A stretch of 64,000 nt of DNA from the NCBI GenBank assembly GCA_009829735.1, contig CM020618.1:20755346-20819345 (forward strand), given 5' to 3'. The notes under the pieces are model-generated. The model ran no database searches and had not been told where the DNA came from. It saw nothing but the letters and a program-made list of their open reading frames with translations. The position numbers and the translations under genes are program-made. This document shows, piece by piece, positions 31,801 through 42,182 of this stretch (the stretch's first letter is position 1; each line of letters opens with the position of its first letter). Origin of the DNA: Pyropia yezoensis (taxonomy: Eukaryota > Rhodophyta > Bangiophyceae > Bangiales > Bangiaceae).

Positions 31801-34800
31801 AGATAGAGAGCGTCGTTGAAGGTTGTGGACCGACGGTCTGACCGTCCCCGAACCAGTCCCTTCACAAGCTGCAGCTCCCCAGGACTTGGGGCTGACTGGT
31901 CCCGAGAGCGGGGGCCCATGCTTTGGTCTTGCCTCAGATGGGCTCCGCTGGCGAGACCCGAGACTAGCGCGAAACAAGTCACCGTAGAACGCCACGGTGC
32001 GGAGCACTGAGATCCCAGCGACTGTTCAGCGGGTTATGTATTGACCCAGATCTTTTATGAAAACATAAGACAATCTCCGTTATTCGTGCATAATGCGTTT
32101 CATCCAAGGAAGTGTCCAGCAGGCACATCGTCACCGTGGAGACGATTGCTCGGCGGCGGGTGCACAGGTGTGAAAGCTGGATCAGTGCCCCAACCAGCGC
32201 CACGCGGCCGCCCGCTGCGGCCACTGACACGGCGGTGCGGCGCCAGTGTGGCCTGTCCAAGGATCCGGGACTCGTGTAAGAGAAGGAGGTGGGCAACCAC
32301 CGGTGGCGCCCAGGCTGTGCTCCCCAGGCCGGCCTCCCCGCCCTACGACCCCCCGCCTCACCCCCTCCTCCCCACCACGACTGCCCCCGCGAGAGAGAGC
32401 AGGGTCCGCACCCGCGTTTCTGCTGCCAAAACGGGGAGGCCCTTCGCCCGGCCAGCCTGCCGCGATCCGACCTAAACCCACGACTTGCGGGGGTCTGCGG
32501 AATGGGAGGGGCCGGGGAGCAAAGGAAGGAGGGGGGGGTGGCATGGGTCGGCGCCGGCGCACGAGAGCTGTCCACGGTGGGTGCCCTACTTGGTTGGCTG
32601 GGAAGGCGTGGCCAGCGCACCACCGGCGGCTGGGCGCCCGCCGTGCGAGGCCGACGCGCACAAGGAGGCCGAGTCACGGCAGGCACGAGCGGCAAGGAAT
32701 CTGGGCCGTCACGCGATGGACACACGAGGGCTCCTCCTGTGTCTGCGACTGTCCCCCCGACGCCGGTTCCCCTGTGTTTTGAGCGCTAAAAGCGCCGTGT
32801 GCTCTGGCCTCCGGCCTGCCAGGCCTCAGCGAGCCGCAGCCAAGCGTTTCCGGTGGGCAAAACTGGGAGAGTGCCCGGGAGGAGCCCCATCCACCCGTGT
32901 ATCTCTGCTCTACTTGAGTGGGACTCCCTGGGTGAGACTGTCAGAAACTACTCGATTGCGCAGCGAAATGCCTCTTCTGTTAAAGAAACGGGCGCTTGTG
33001 ATTGGGCCACGATGGACGCGGCCTAGAACGAGGGAGGGTATCAGAGGTATTTGGCATGGCAAGTGGCGCGCCCATGGGGGCCGAGGAGGTAAACGATTGA
33101 CAGCACCAGACGACTGATTTCCCACGCCCGTCAATCCATGGACGCGGTCCCATGTCGAGCCCTTGTCCCCCCCCCTCCCCCACCCCTTGCCCAGCCCATC
33201 CACGACCCCCTCCTCCACCCCCCCCACGCCCACCCTCGGATATGGGGCGGGCCTGCCACCGCGGCTCTTTTACGGCTCGTTGGGGTGTGGCCAAAAGGCC
33301 TCTGGATCGGCCATTGGAGGATCCGTGGCCCGGGCGGGGGGCGGGGGGGGGGGGGGCTTGGCCATAGCTCCCCGGCCGGCCCACCGTCGACGATGCGCGG
33401 CACTCAGACAGCACCGCCGTCGTTGCCGCCACCGGATGTGGACAGGTGGCTGGCGGTCCCAGTCCCAGAGGACAGCCAGCCGCCCAGACGGTGGCGGGCC
33501 CTCCTCTGCCACGCCTAACGGCTGATCTTTGCGGCTGGGAGGCCGCCCCCTCCCAGGCCCCCGTGGAAGGGGGGGTGGGTGGTGGGAAAGGGAACGAGGG
33601 AGAGACCAAACGCCCAGCCCCTGTGCACCTCCATCCCTCCCCCCCCTCCCCTTCATCCACTTTACAATACCCTCCACCCCCCCCCGCCCCTGTCGTGGGG
33701 TCCCTACCACGGCTCTTGTCTACCTTTCTCGCCCAGCGCCGCGCACCGCGGCACGCACCGTGCAGCGTCGCCGCCGCCGCCGCCACCGCTTCTAGCCGGC
33801 CGCCGACGCCGTTTGCTGTGGCCGCCCGCCCAACCACCCCGCACTTCCCCCCCCCCCTCGCCTTTTCGCCGGGCCGGCCCACCCCATCTCAACGCCTGCC
33901 CCGGCGGGCCGACCACCCCCCGGCCGCCCGCCCGCCCGGCGGCCTGACCGCCCGCCCGCCCGCGCCCGTCGGCCCGCTCACCCGGCCTGCCCACCAGCCT
34001 CCAAACCCCCCTCCCCCCCCCGAAGGCCGGCGGCCGGCTGGCCCTCCCCCACACGCTCCTCGGGCAGCCACCACCCGCACGCCGGCCGCGCTCTTTTGTG
34101 GGAACCCTCTGCCACTGGAAGGGGTGCGGGCGGGGCCGGGGGGGGGGGGGGGGGGGGGGGGAGACGGCCAGTGCCGGCGGCGGCTTTGGCGGCGGCGGGC
34201 GTCTTTGCGGGGGTGGCAGCGGCTGCTGCGCGCGCAGAGCGTGGGCGGGCCGGGGCGGGCGGGCGGTGGGCTGTTGCGGTGGCGGTGGCGGTGGGGGGTG
34301 TGGCCGGTGGACAGGCGGCAGGCGGGGGGCGGCCGGCCCAGTCGAGACCCCCCCTGAGGGCCTCCCAGCCACAACACCCCCACACCGCCCACTCCCCCCC
34401 CCCCCCCCCCCCCCCCCGCCTCAGGCCGTGTCGGTCTCTACACTTTACGACCGCCGCCGGCCCGCCGCCGGCTGCGGCCGGGCGGCGTGGCGGCGCGCGC
34501 TCGCGCCACACCGCCCGCGCGGCGACCATCCCTGCGGCTGCACCGGCGTGTGCCCCGGCGGGCCGGCGCGCGCGAGGCCGCCCCGCCGAGCCGCCGCCGC
34601 CGCCGCCGCCGCCGACCGCTCCCCAGACCAGCCGGGCGGGTGGGAGGGCTGGGCGGGGGGGGGGAGGGGGAAGCGCAGGGCGGGGGCGGGGGCGGGGGCG
34701 GGCCGGGCCGGGCGGGTATCCCTGGCGCGAGGCGTGTGCGCGCTCAAGAGCCGTCGCCGGCGGCCGCTATATGCCGCGGCGCTTCCCTCCCGCCCCCGCC

Positions 34801-35770
34801 CCGCCCACCGCTGTGCACCACACCACCACCACCACCACCACCGACGACAACGACGACGACGACGACGTTTGGTGGCCAGCGTGGTCGGCGTTTCTCCCCC
34901 TCCCCCCTTCCCCACCCCCTCTCCTTCCCCTCGACCCCGCCCGCCCCCGCGCGCGTGTGCGCCCGCGGTGTCCGTTGCAGGGGCGTTTGCTGCCGTCGTG
35001 TTCATTCCCTTCGCCCCCCCCCCCCCCCCCCCTACCCCCCGACGCTCTCACAACCCCTCCTCCCCGCCGGGTGCGTGTCCGTCTGCCGCGCCCGCCGCGC
35101 CGCCGCTGCTGCCTTCTTATAGCGCCCACCCGCGGCGTTGGTGGCCAGACAGCGCTCTTGCCTCACCCCCGGCTCGCCGTCATCATCGCCTCGCATCCCC
35201 CCGCCACCCCTCTTCCACCGCTCTCACCGCCCACCGGTCTCATCAGCCCCCCCCTCCGTGGTCGGCCGTGGCTACCTCACCTCCCCTCCCCCTCCCCGCT
35301 CCTCCCACCCCAGCTCCCCCTATCCCCCTCCCCCACCTCCTCCTCGTTCCCCACCGCCGCCGTTGTAACTTCGTCCCGCCTCGTCCTCGTCCTTCTCTGT
35401 TTTTTTCTCTCTTTCCGTCTGTAACTTCAACGGGACCACTTGCGGCGGCGGGTGAGTCCCACACACCCGCGGCTCCCCCGTCGTCGCGGCCTTCCCCCCC
35501 CCCCTCCCCCCCCCCCCTTCGCGAGGCGGGCCCGTGTGACGGCACCCCCCAGCGTAGGCCGGCCGACCGACCGTCGAGGCGAGGGAGCCACGGAAGCGCG
35601 GCTTGACCCGGCTGCCGTTTGCGGTCACCCACCATCGAAACCCTCACCGTCCTTGCTTTGCGGCAGCGGCACCCCCCCTACCCTAACCCGTCTTGTCCAT
35701 CCTTGCCTCCTGTCCCCCTCACCACCACCCCCCCCCTCTCTCTCTTTCCTCCCCCCACCCCCCGTGAACG
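31801..35770. other. GC-rich region upstream of the Cu-ATPase, no recognised gene
   Basis: Open frames here translate to Pro/Arg/Gly low complexity. Long homopolymers occur at 34138-34161 (24 G) and 34394-34417 (24 C), and there are CT-rich tracts at 35440-35760 just before the ATPase start. The last part is presumably its promoter and 5' UTR; no TATA box is clear. Confidence 0.45.
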
Positions 35771-38700
35771 ATGGACCCCCTGGTGACCACCTACTCGGTG
35801 TCGGGCATCACGTGCAAGAACTGTGTGCGGCGGGTGCAGGACAAGATGGACGAGCTGCCGGGCGTGGCGGCCACGACCCTCGACCTGCAAGGCAACCTGG
35901 ACGTTACGTGGACCGCCCCGCCCCCGACGATCGCCGCCGCTGACGAGGCGGTCCTCGCCGCGGCGGGGGCGGTGGGCAAGGCGACGACTGTCCGCGACAG
36001 GCCGCCCCCCCCATCCCCGCCGCCTCCCCCACCACCGGCGTCGCCGCCGCCGCCACCCCCACCACCGGGGGGACCACCGGGCGCACCGGGGGGGCCCCCG
36101 GCGGGCACGACGAACAGCACAAGACCGTCGCAGCCCACCCGACCCCCCTCCCGCACCGCCGGCGGGTCGTCACGGTCCAAGCGCGGCGGGACAGGGACGG
36201 CGGGGGGGGGCACCACAAGGGCGGCAACGGCGGCGGCGGCGGCGGCGGCAAGCTCCCACACCCTACCCCCCCGTCCCCCCCCTCCCGCGTCCGAGGCCAC
36301 CGCCGCTCCCGTCGTGTCGACCTATTCAGTGACGGGCATCACGTGCAACAACTGCGTGGAGCGGGTGCGCGGGGGCGTCAGCGACATGCCCGGCGTGCGG
36401 GCGGTGAGCCTGGACCTGGAGGGCAACCTCGACGTTACGTGGCACCTGCCCGCCCCCGCCGCCGCGGATGCCGACACGGTCGTCCTGGCGGCGGTCGCGT
36501 CGGCGGGCAAGGCGGCGGCCGTGCGGGGCCGCCCCGCCGTCGCCGAGGCGGCGGCGGCACCGGCCAAGACGGCACAGTCCCAGGCGGCGGCGGCGGCGGC
36601 GGCAGCCACAAGGCCACGGGCGGCCAAGGCGGCGGTGGGGACACCCCCAGCAGGCCTTCCCCCCCCGCCAACGTCGCCTCGAACGTCGCCTCGAGGCGGC
36701 GGGCGGTCGCCCGCCACCACCCTCTCCGTCTACACCATTGACGGCGTCCGCAACGCTGCCGTGGCGGGGCGTGTGAAGCGGTGCGTGTCGGCGGTGCCAA
36801 TGGTGGCGGCGGTGGAGGTGTCGCCCGTCACGGGCGTCCTCACCGTTGTCGCCGAGGCCCGGTCGGCGGCCGCCTGGGATGTCAGCGGCAGCAGCGGCAC
36901 CGTTGGCGGCGGCAGCGGCGGTGGCGGTGGCGGCGGCGGCGGCAGCACACGTGGCAGCACACGTGGCGGCGGCGGCGGCACGGGCGCCGGCGGGGGGGAT
37001 GATCCGCTCATTGGGGGGGGCTCCCCCAGCCTCGTTGGCCGCATCCTCGCGGCGGTGGTGGCGGCGGGCAGCCGCGCGACGCCGTGGCAGCTGCCCGGCA
37101 CCACCGAAGACCGCCCCCGCGCGTCGCCCACAGACGGTGGGGGTGGCGGTGGCGGTGGGGGTGGCGGTGGCGGTGGCGGCAATGGCGGCAATGGCGGCCG
37201 CGGGGGGGGGGGCTGGACGCCGGCGGCGCCCTCCTTCCACGCCTCTGGCGCCGCGTACAGCGTGGACAGCCGGGACGGGGACAGCTCGTGGGCGTCGTCG
37301 GTGGCGCCGTCGGGCTGGTTCTCTGCCCTGTCCACCCCCCGCTCCCCGCGGGCGGCGTCGGTCCGCTCTGGGCCGTGGAGCCCCCGGGGGGGGGGCGGGG
37401 GCGGGATGACCCGCGTCGGCCCCGCGCCGCTCGTCGACGGCGTGGGCGTTGACTGGTATGGCGGCAGCAGCACCGACCATGGGGAGGGAGGCGGCGGCGG
37501 CAGCCGCCACGGCGGTGGCGCCGCGTCGGACTGCAACACCTGCGGCGCGCCATCGTCGGTGGGCGACGACGCCCTGTCGGTGGCCTCCCCGTCGGCGGTA
37601 GCGCTGTCCATGAAGCTGTCGACGCTGTCGGCGCGGGCGCATGCGTCGGCGTCGGCAGCGCGGCACGGGACGGGCGGGGGGAGCGGCACCCCGCAGCTGC
37701 GCCTGACCATTGGCGGCATGTCGTGCGCGGCGTGTGTGGGCAAGGCTACGGCCACCCTGGAGGCGCTGCCGGGGGTGGCCCGCGCGCGGGTCAACCTGCT
37801 CGCCGCCCGGGCAACGCTCAACCTCACTCCCGAGGCGGGCTCGTCGGTCGCCGCGGCGACGGCAACGGGCAAGGCGGCGGTGGCGGCGCTGGGCGCGGGC
37901 GGCTATGACGCAGAGATGGTGGGCATGACGGGCGTGACGGGCGCAGAGGCGGGCGGGGGGGGCGGCGGGCTCCGCGCCAACGTGACGCTCCTGCGGTTTG
38001 AGACGCCCGCCGCGGCGGCAGAGGCGGTGGGGCTCCTGCGTGGCGCCCCCGGCGTGATGGCCGCGCGGCTGGTCGACAGCCCGACGGCGGTGGTCAAGGA
38101 TGATGACGGCGGCGACGGCAGCGGCGCCGTCGCCGGGGGCGTCGGCGGTGGCCGTCGGGGCCCCGCCGACGTGACGGAGCGGGTGCCGAGCGTGTCGTTT
38201 GACAACCCCGACGACGAGGCGGTACGGCGGACGAGTCGCCTCACCGCCCTCCTCCGCACTACCAGCCGGCTGCTGCGGTCGTTTGGGGCGGGAACCTCGA
38301 CGGCGGGGAGTGAGGCGGGCCGGCGGGGGAGCAGTGTGGACGAGGAGGCCCCTGGGCTGCGGCCGGGGGAGGGGGCGGCCAAGGAGCGGGGGGTGTCGAC
38401 CGGCCGCGGCTGGTGTGGCCTCCGCCGCCTCGGCGGGGCGGTGGCGGGGCTGCTGCCCAGCCGGGGGGCGGAGCTCCCTAAGATTGTGTGGCTGCAGGTG
38501 GCGGAAGCCAAGGCGCGGGGCGGCTCTGGGTCCACCTCCTCGTCGGGGTCGTCGGCGGCAGCGCCGCCGCCCCCGCCGCCCGTGACGGCCGCTCCGGCGG
38601 CGGCGGTGGGGGGGCGGGGGGCAGACGGTGCGGAGGCGCCGCCGCCGCCGCCGCCCCCCCCGCTGGGCACCCCGGGGGTGACGGCCAAGGTGGCGGTGGT

Positions 38701-41530
38701 GATGGCGTTTGCGGCGTCCCACGGGGAGCGGCTGCCGTATGAGGTGGTGCCGCCCAACGAGGTGGCCGGCGTAGCGTCGGCCACGGACGCGCAGGATGCA
38801 CTGAAAAAGGAGGCGTGGCTCTACCTCCGCCGCTTCCTCTTTGCGTCGGTCTTTACGCTGCCCCTCTTCTTGCTGACGATGGTGGCCCGCCATATCCCGA
38901 TCGTCCACGACCGGCTGGTGGAGAGCATCACGACGCGCGCGCGGGTGCCGCTGCTGGATGTGCTGGCGTGGATTCTCGCCACCCCCGTCCAGTTTATCGC
39001 GGGCGCCTCCTTTTACCGGGGCGCCTACTACGCGGCCAAGAAGCGGCGGTCGACGATGGACACCCTCATTGTGCTGGGCACCACGATTGCGTATGGCTTT
39101 TCGGTGGTCATTGTTATCCTCACGGCGGTGCAGACGTCGGGGGACGGGGATGTCAGCGCCAAGGGGGTGACCGAGTCGACGGTCTTTGAGACGGCTGCCC
39201 TCCTCCTGACGGTCGTCCTCTTTGGCAAGTGGCTCGAGGCGCTGGCTAAGGGCCGCGCCGCCGCGGGGGTGGCCGCCCTGGCCAACCTCCAGCCCGCCAC
39301 CGCGACGCTCATGTCCCCCGACGGCATCAAGATTGTCGCCCATGAGGTGCCCGTGTCGCTCGTGTCCATGGGCGACACGGTGCGGGTCAAGCCGGGGGCA
39401 CACTTCCCCGTGGACGGGGAGCTGGTGGAGGTGCGCGGTGCCGCTGGCAGTGCCGCCGTCGCCGACGACGCGGACCCAGACGCCAAGGTGTTGGCCGACG
39501 AGACGATGCTGACGGGCGAGGCGAAGGGGGTCAAGAAGGTGGACGGCGACTTTATCTATGGCGGCACCATCAACTGTGGCCGCGCCGCGGCGGTGGTGCG
39601 TGCGACGGCTGTGGGGATTGACGCGGTGCTCAACCAGGTGGTCCGGCTGGTGGACGATGCGCAGACCAACCGGGCGCCCATCGAGGCGTTTGCCGACGTG
39701 GTCAGCGCGGTGTTTGTGCCGGCCATTGTGGCGACGGCGGTGACGACCTTTGCCATCTGGTACGCCCTCGTTGCCACGTCGTCGGTGCCCGAGCGGTGGT
39801 CGGCGTCGGAGGGGGACGGCCTCTTCTCCCTCCTCTTTGCTCTCGCCGTCCTGGTCATTGCGTGTCCGTGTGCGCTGGGCCTGGCCACCCCGACGGTGGT
39901 GATGGTGGCCACGGGGTTGGGGGCAACCAAGTACTTCCTCCTGTTCAAGGGTGGGGGGGAGGCGCTGCAGACGGCCGCCAACCTCGGCGCCATCCTGTTT
40001 GACAAGACGGGCACGCTGACGCAGGGCGAGCCGTCCGTGTGCCACGTGCTGCGCTTGGCAGGCAACCGCTGCTCGCCGGGTACGGCGGTGGAGCCGTGGG
40101 TGCTTGCCGCCGTGGCGGCCGCCGAGGGGTCGTCAGACCACCCGCTCGCCAAGGCGCTCGTCCAGTACGCCAAGGATCCAGAGGGGCTCAACCGAGGGGA
40201 AGACAACAGCAGCCGCCCCGGTGGCAATGGCGCCACCGCCGGCGCCGTTGACAATGACCCGCCCGGCGACCCCTCTGACCCCGCCACGGCGCTGACTACC
40301 AGCCGGGTCATCCCCGGTCGTGGGGTGACGGCCAAGCTGGCCGACGGCACGGCGGTGGCGGTGGGCTCCCGCTCCTTTATCGCCGACACGACGGGGTGGG
40401 TGCCCAACCGGCGGACGACCCGCACGCTGGCGGCGTGGGAGGCCATGGGCTCCACCGTTGTCGTTGTGGCGCTGGACAACCGAGCGGCCCTGGCGTTTGG
40501 TGTTGCCGACGCCCTCCGCCCCGAGTCGGCCGAGGTCGTTGCCACCTTCCAGCGACAGGGCGTGGACGTGTGGATGGTGACGGGCGATGGCAAGGCGACG
40601 GCGCACGCCGTCGCCAAGATGGTGGGCATCCCGCCAGAGCGGGTTGTGGCCGAGGCGCTGCCGGCGCACAAGGTCGCGGCGGTGGAGGCGGCCAAGACGG
40701 CGCCGCCCCTGGCGGCCGCCGCCCGGGCCCGCATGGGTGCCGCGTCGGGGGGGCCGTCGGCAGCGGCGCTGGCGGCAGCGGCCACGGGCGGGGACTCGTC
40801 CGATGAGGACGACGATGACGAGTCAACTGCGTCGGCCGTCGGCGGCCGCGGCGGCGGCGGCGGCCTTGACGGCAGCGGCCTCTCCCCCGCTGGGACCGGC
40901 GACGTGGTGCTCCCCGCTGGCGACGACGGCGGCCCCGCCACGGGCTTTGAGGCCGTCCCCAGCACGCACCGCCGCCGCCCCTGGTGGGGCCGCCGCCTCC
41001 TCTTGCGGTGCACCGGCCGGGGCTCGTCGTCGTCATCATCGTCGTCGAGTGACGTCGTCGTTGACGCTAACGGGCGGCCGGTGGTCAAGCGCACCGTTGC
41101 GTTTGTGGGCGACGGCATCAATGACGCGCCCGCACTGACCGCCGCGGACGTGGGGGTGGGGATGGGCGGCAAGGGCGCGTCGCAGGCGGCCGCCGAGAGC
41201 GCTGGCGTGGTGCTGGTGCGCTCGTGCCTCGGCGACGCGCTGGTCTTGACGTCCCTGGCCAAGGCGGCGTTCACCCGCATCCGGTTGAACTATGGGTGGG
41301 CGCTCGGCTATAATGTGGCGGCCATCCCCGTTGCGGCGGGCGCGCTCTACCCGCTGCTGGAGCGGCGGCTTCCGCCCTACATGGCGGCCGTTGCCATGGG
41401 CGCCTCCAGCCTGTGTGTGGTGGGCTGCGCGCTGACGCTGCGGATGTACAAGCCGCCCAAGGTGCCAGGCGCAGAGTACCACTCCAAGACACCGCCGCCG
41501 TCAACGACAGGCTCACCGCCGACCCGATGA
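35771..41530 (+). CDS. Cu(I)-transporting P1B-type ATPase with several HMA domains
   Basis: Pumps Cu(I) across a membrane using ATP, via a phospho-aspartate intermediate. The protein is 1919 residues from one exon, longer than typical ATP7-type pumps because of Gly/Ala/Ser inserts. Metal-binding domains: GITCKNC (Cys15, Cys18), GITCNNC (Cys192, Cys195) and GMSCAAC (Cys652, Cys655). A fourth HMA-like unit near residues 315-370 (VYTIDGVRNAAVAGRVKRC) has lost the CXXC, and a possible fifth follows the third. The pump has TGEA (1248-1251) in place of the usual TGES, CPC in the membrane path (1365-1367), DKTGTLT (Asp1411), the HP motif DHPLAK (His1457, Pro1458) and GDGINDAP (1780 on), with helices around FVWVALL-like hydrophobic runs near 1020-1140 and 1305-1375 and a C-terminal pair. 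A Ser/Asp/Gly-rich insert of about 100 residues sits inside the P domain before residue 1770. The start ATG 35771 is immediately followed by the first HMA domain, with no organelle leader visible. Confidence 0.93.
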   Translation: MDPLVTTYSVSGITCKNCVRRVQDKMDELPGVAATTLDLQGNLDVTWTAPPPTIAAADEAVLAAAGAVGKATTVRDRPPPPSPPPPPPPASPPPPPPPPGGPPGAPGGPPAGTTNSTRPSQPTRPPSRTAGGSSRSKRGGTGTAGGGTTRAATAAAAAAASSHTLPPRPPPPASEATAAPVVSTYSVTGITCNNCVERVRGGVSDMPGVRAVSLDLEGNLDVTWHLPAPAAADADTVVLAAVASAGKAAAVRGRPAVAEAAAAPAKTAQSQAAAAAAAATRPRAAKAAVGTPPAGLPPPPTSPRTSPRGGGRSPATTLSVYTIDGVRNAAVAGRVKRCVSAVPMVAAVEVSPVTGVLTVVAEARSAAAWDVSGSSGTVGGGSGGGGGGGGGSTRGSTRGGGGGTGAGGGDDPLIGGGSPSLVGRILAAVVAAGSRATPWQLPGTTEDRPRASPTDGGGGGGGGGGGGGGGNGGNGGRGGGGWTPAAPSFHASGAAYSVDSRDGDSSWASSVAPSGWFSALSTPRSPRAASVRSGPWSPRGGGGGGMTRVGPAPLVDGVGVDWYGGSSTDHGEGGGGGSRHGGGAASDCNTCGAPSSVGDDALSVASPSAVALSMKLSTLSARAHASASAARHGTGGGSGTPQLRLTIGGMSCAACVGKATATLEALPGVARARVNLLAARATLNLTPEAGSSVAAATATGKAAVAALGAGGYDAEMVGMTGVTGAEAGGGGGGLRANVTLLRFETPAAAAEAVGLLRGAPGVMAARLVDSPTAVVKDDDGGDGSGAVAGGVGGGRRGPADVTERVPSVSFDNPDDEAVRRTSRLTALLRTTSRLLRSFGAGTSTAGSEAGRRGSSVDEEAPGLRPGEGAAKERGVSTGRGWCGLRRLGGAVAGLLPSRGAELPKIVWLQVAEAKARGGSGSTSSSGSSAAAPPPPPPVTAAPAAAVGGRGADGAEAPPPPPPPPLGTPGVTAKVAVVMAFAASHGERLPYEVVPPNEVAGVASATDAQDALKKEAWLYLRRFLFASVFTLPLFLLTMVARHIPIVHDRLVESITTRARVPLLDVLAWILATPVQFIAGASFYRGAYYAAKKRRSTMDTLIVLGTTIAYGFSVVIVILTAVQTSGDGDVSAKGVTESTVFETAALLLTVVLFGKWLEALAKGRAAAGVAALANLQPATATLMSPDGIKIVAHEVPVSLVSMGDTVRVKPGAHFPVDGELVEVRGAAGSAAVADDADPDAKVLADETMLTGEAKGVKKVDGDFIYGGTINCGRAAAVVRATAVGIDAVLNQVVRLVDDAQTNRAPIEAFADVVSAVFVPAIVATAVTTFAIWYALVATSSVPERWSASEGDGLFSLLFALAVLVIACPCALGLATPTVVMVATGLGATKYFLLFKGGGEALQTAANLGAILFDKTGTLTQGEPSVCHVLRLAGNRCSPGTAVEPWVLAAVAAAEGSSDHPLAKALVQYAKDPEGLNRGEDNSSRPGGNGATAGAVDNDPPGDPSDPATALTTSRVIPGRGVTAKLADGTAVAVGSRSFIADTTGWVPNRRTTRTLAAWEAMGSTVVVVALDNRAALAFGVADALRPESAEVVATFQRQGVDVWMVTGDGKATAHAVAKMVGIPPERVVAEALPAHKVAAVEAAKTAPPLAAAARARMGAASGGPSAAALAAAATGGDSSDEDDDDESTASAVGGRGGGGGLDGSGLSPAGTGDVVLPAGDDGGPATGFEAVPSTHRRRPWWGRRLLLRCTGRGSSSSSSSSSDVVVDANGRPVVKRTVAFVGDGINDAPALTAADVGVGMGGKGASQAAAESAGVVLVRSCLGDALVLTSLAKAAFTRIRLNYGWALGYNVAAIPVAAGALYPLLERRLPPYMAAVAMGASSLCVVGCALTLRMYKPPKVPGAEYHSKTPPPSTTGSPPTR

Positions 41531-42182
41531 TCGTCGACGAGTAGAGGTCGGGGACAACGCGCACAAGGGGCCTCTGTGCGCACACGGGAGGTCACGACGC
41601 CGCGGGGTAGGGCTAACACTTTCTTAGGTTTGAGTTGGGTTTCACGTGTTTGTGCGTTTTCTTTCTGTTTTTTCGGATCATGTGACTGTGTGCGTAGTTT
41701 TTTCTTGACCAAGTCAACAAGTCTTTTACCTGTTACTCTACATGCCTTTTGTATCGGGGTCGGCCTGTGCCGCGAGTGTGTGGCGGGTCTTTTGCACTCG
41801 CAAGGTGTACAGCGCTACCAGTGCGAGTGGGGTGGCGGAGGCGGGAGGGACGTGCCAAAGGAGGTAGGACGCGCCCGTCCCATTACTTTTCTTTTTCTCT
41901 TCCGCACCGTTGCTGCTCTGTCGCCGGTCGGGCCACTGGCACCTGGGGGTACAGCGGCAGCAGCTGGCGAGCGGTAACACAACCACCCTCTGGCAGAACC
42001 ACGGAGAAACGCGGTTGGCTGGCGCGCTGGTCGTGTAGTGAGGGACTCCCGCGGCCGAAGCAGCGGCGCACACAGACGCACCACCGGCGCTCCGGGCGGC
42101 CGCGGGTGAAGAGCGAGCAGGACCGCCACAGGCGGGCGTTGGCATCCGCCATCGGGGCGCGGGGTGGGGGGGGGCGCGCGGC
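41531..42182. other. convergent intergenic region between Cu-ATPase and LigA
   Basis: The 3' ends of two convergent genes meet here. A T-rich patch near 41620-41710 may serve 3' end formation. No gene is visible. Confidence 0.5.

Noticed and set aside
34096-35606. 440-500 codon ORFs upstream of the Cu-ATPase
   Set aside because: They translate to Pro/Arg/Gly low complexity, overlap in several frames and show no domain. GC-rich promoter DNA is the better reading.
36326-40045. 1239-codon ORF antisense to the Cu-ATPase
   Set aside because: It is a shadow of the coding frame in GC-rich DNA, composed of Arg/His/Gly low complexity with no domain.
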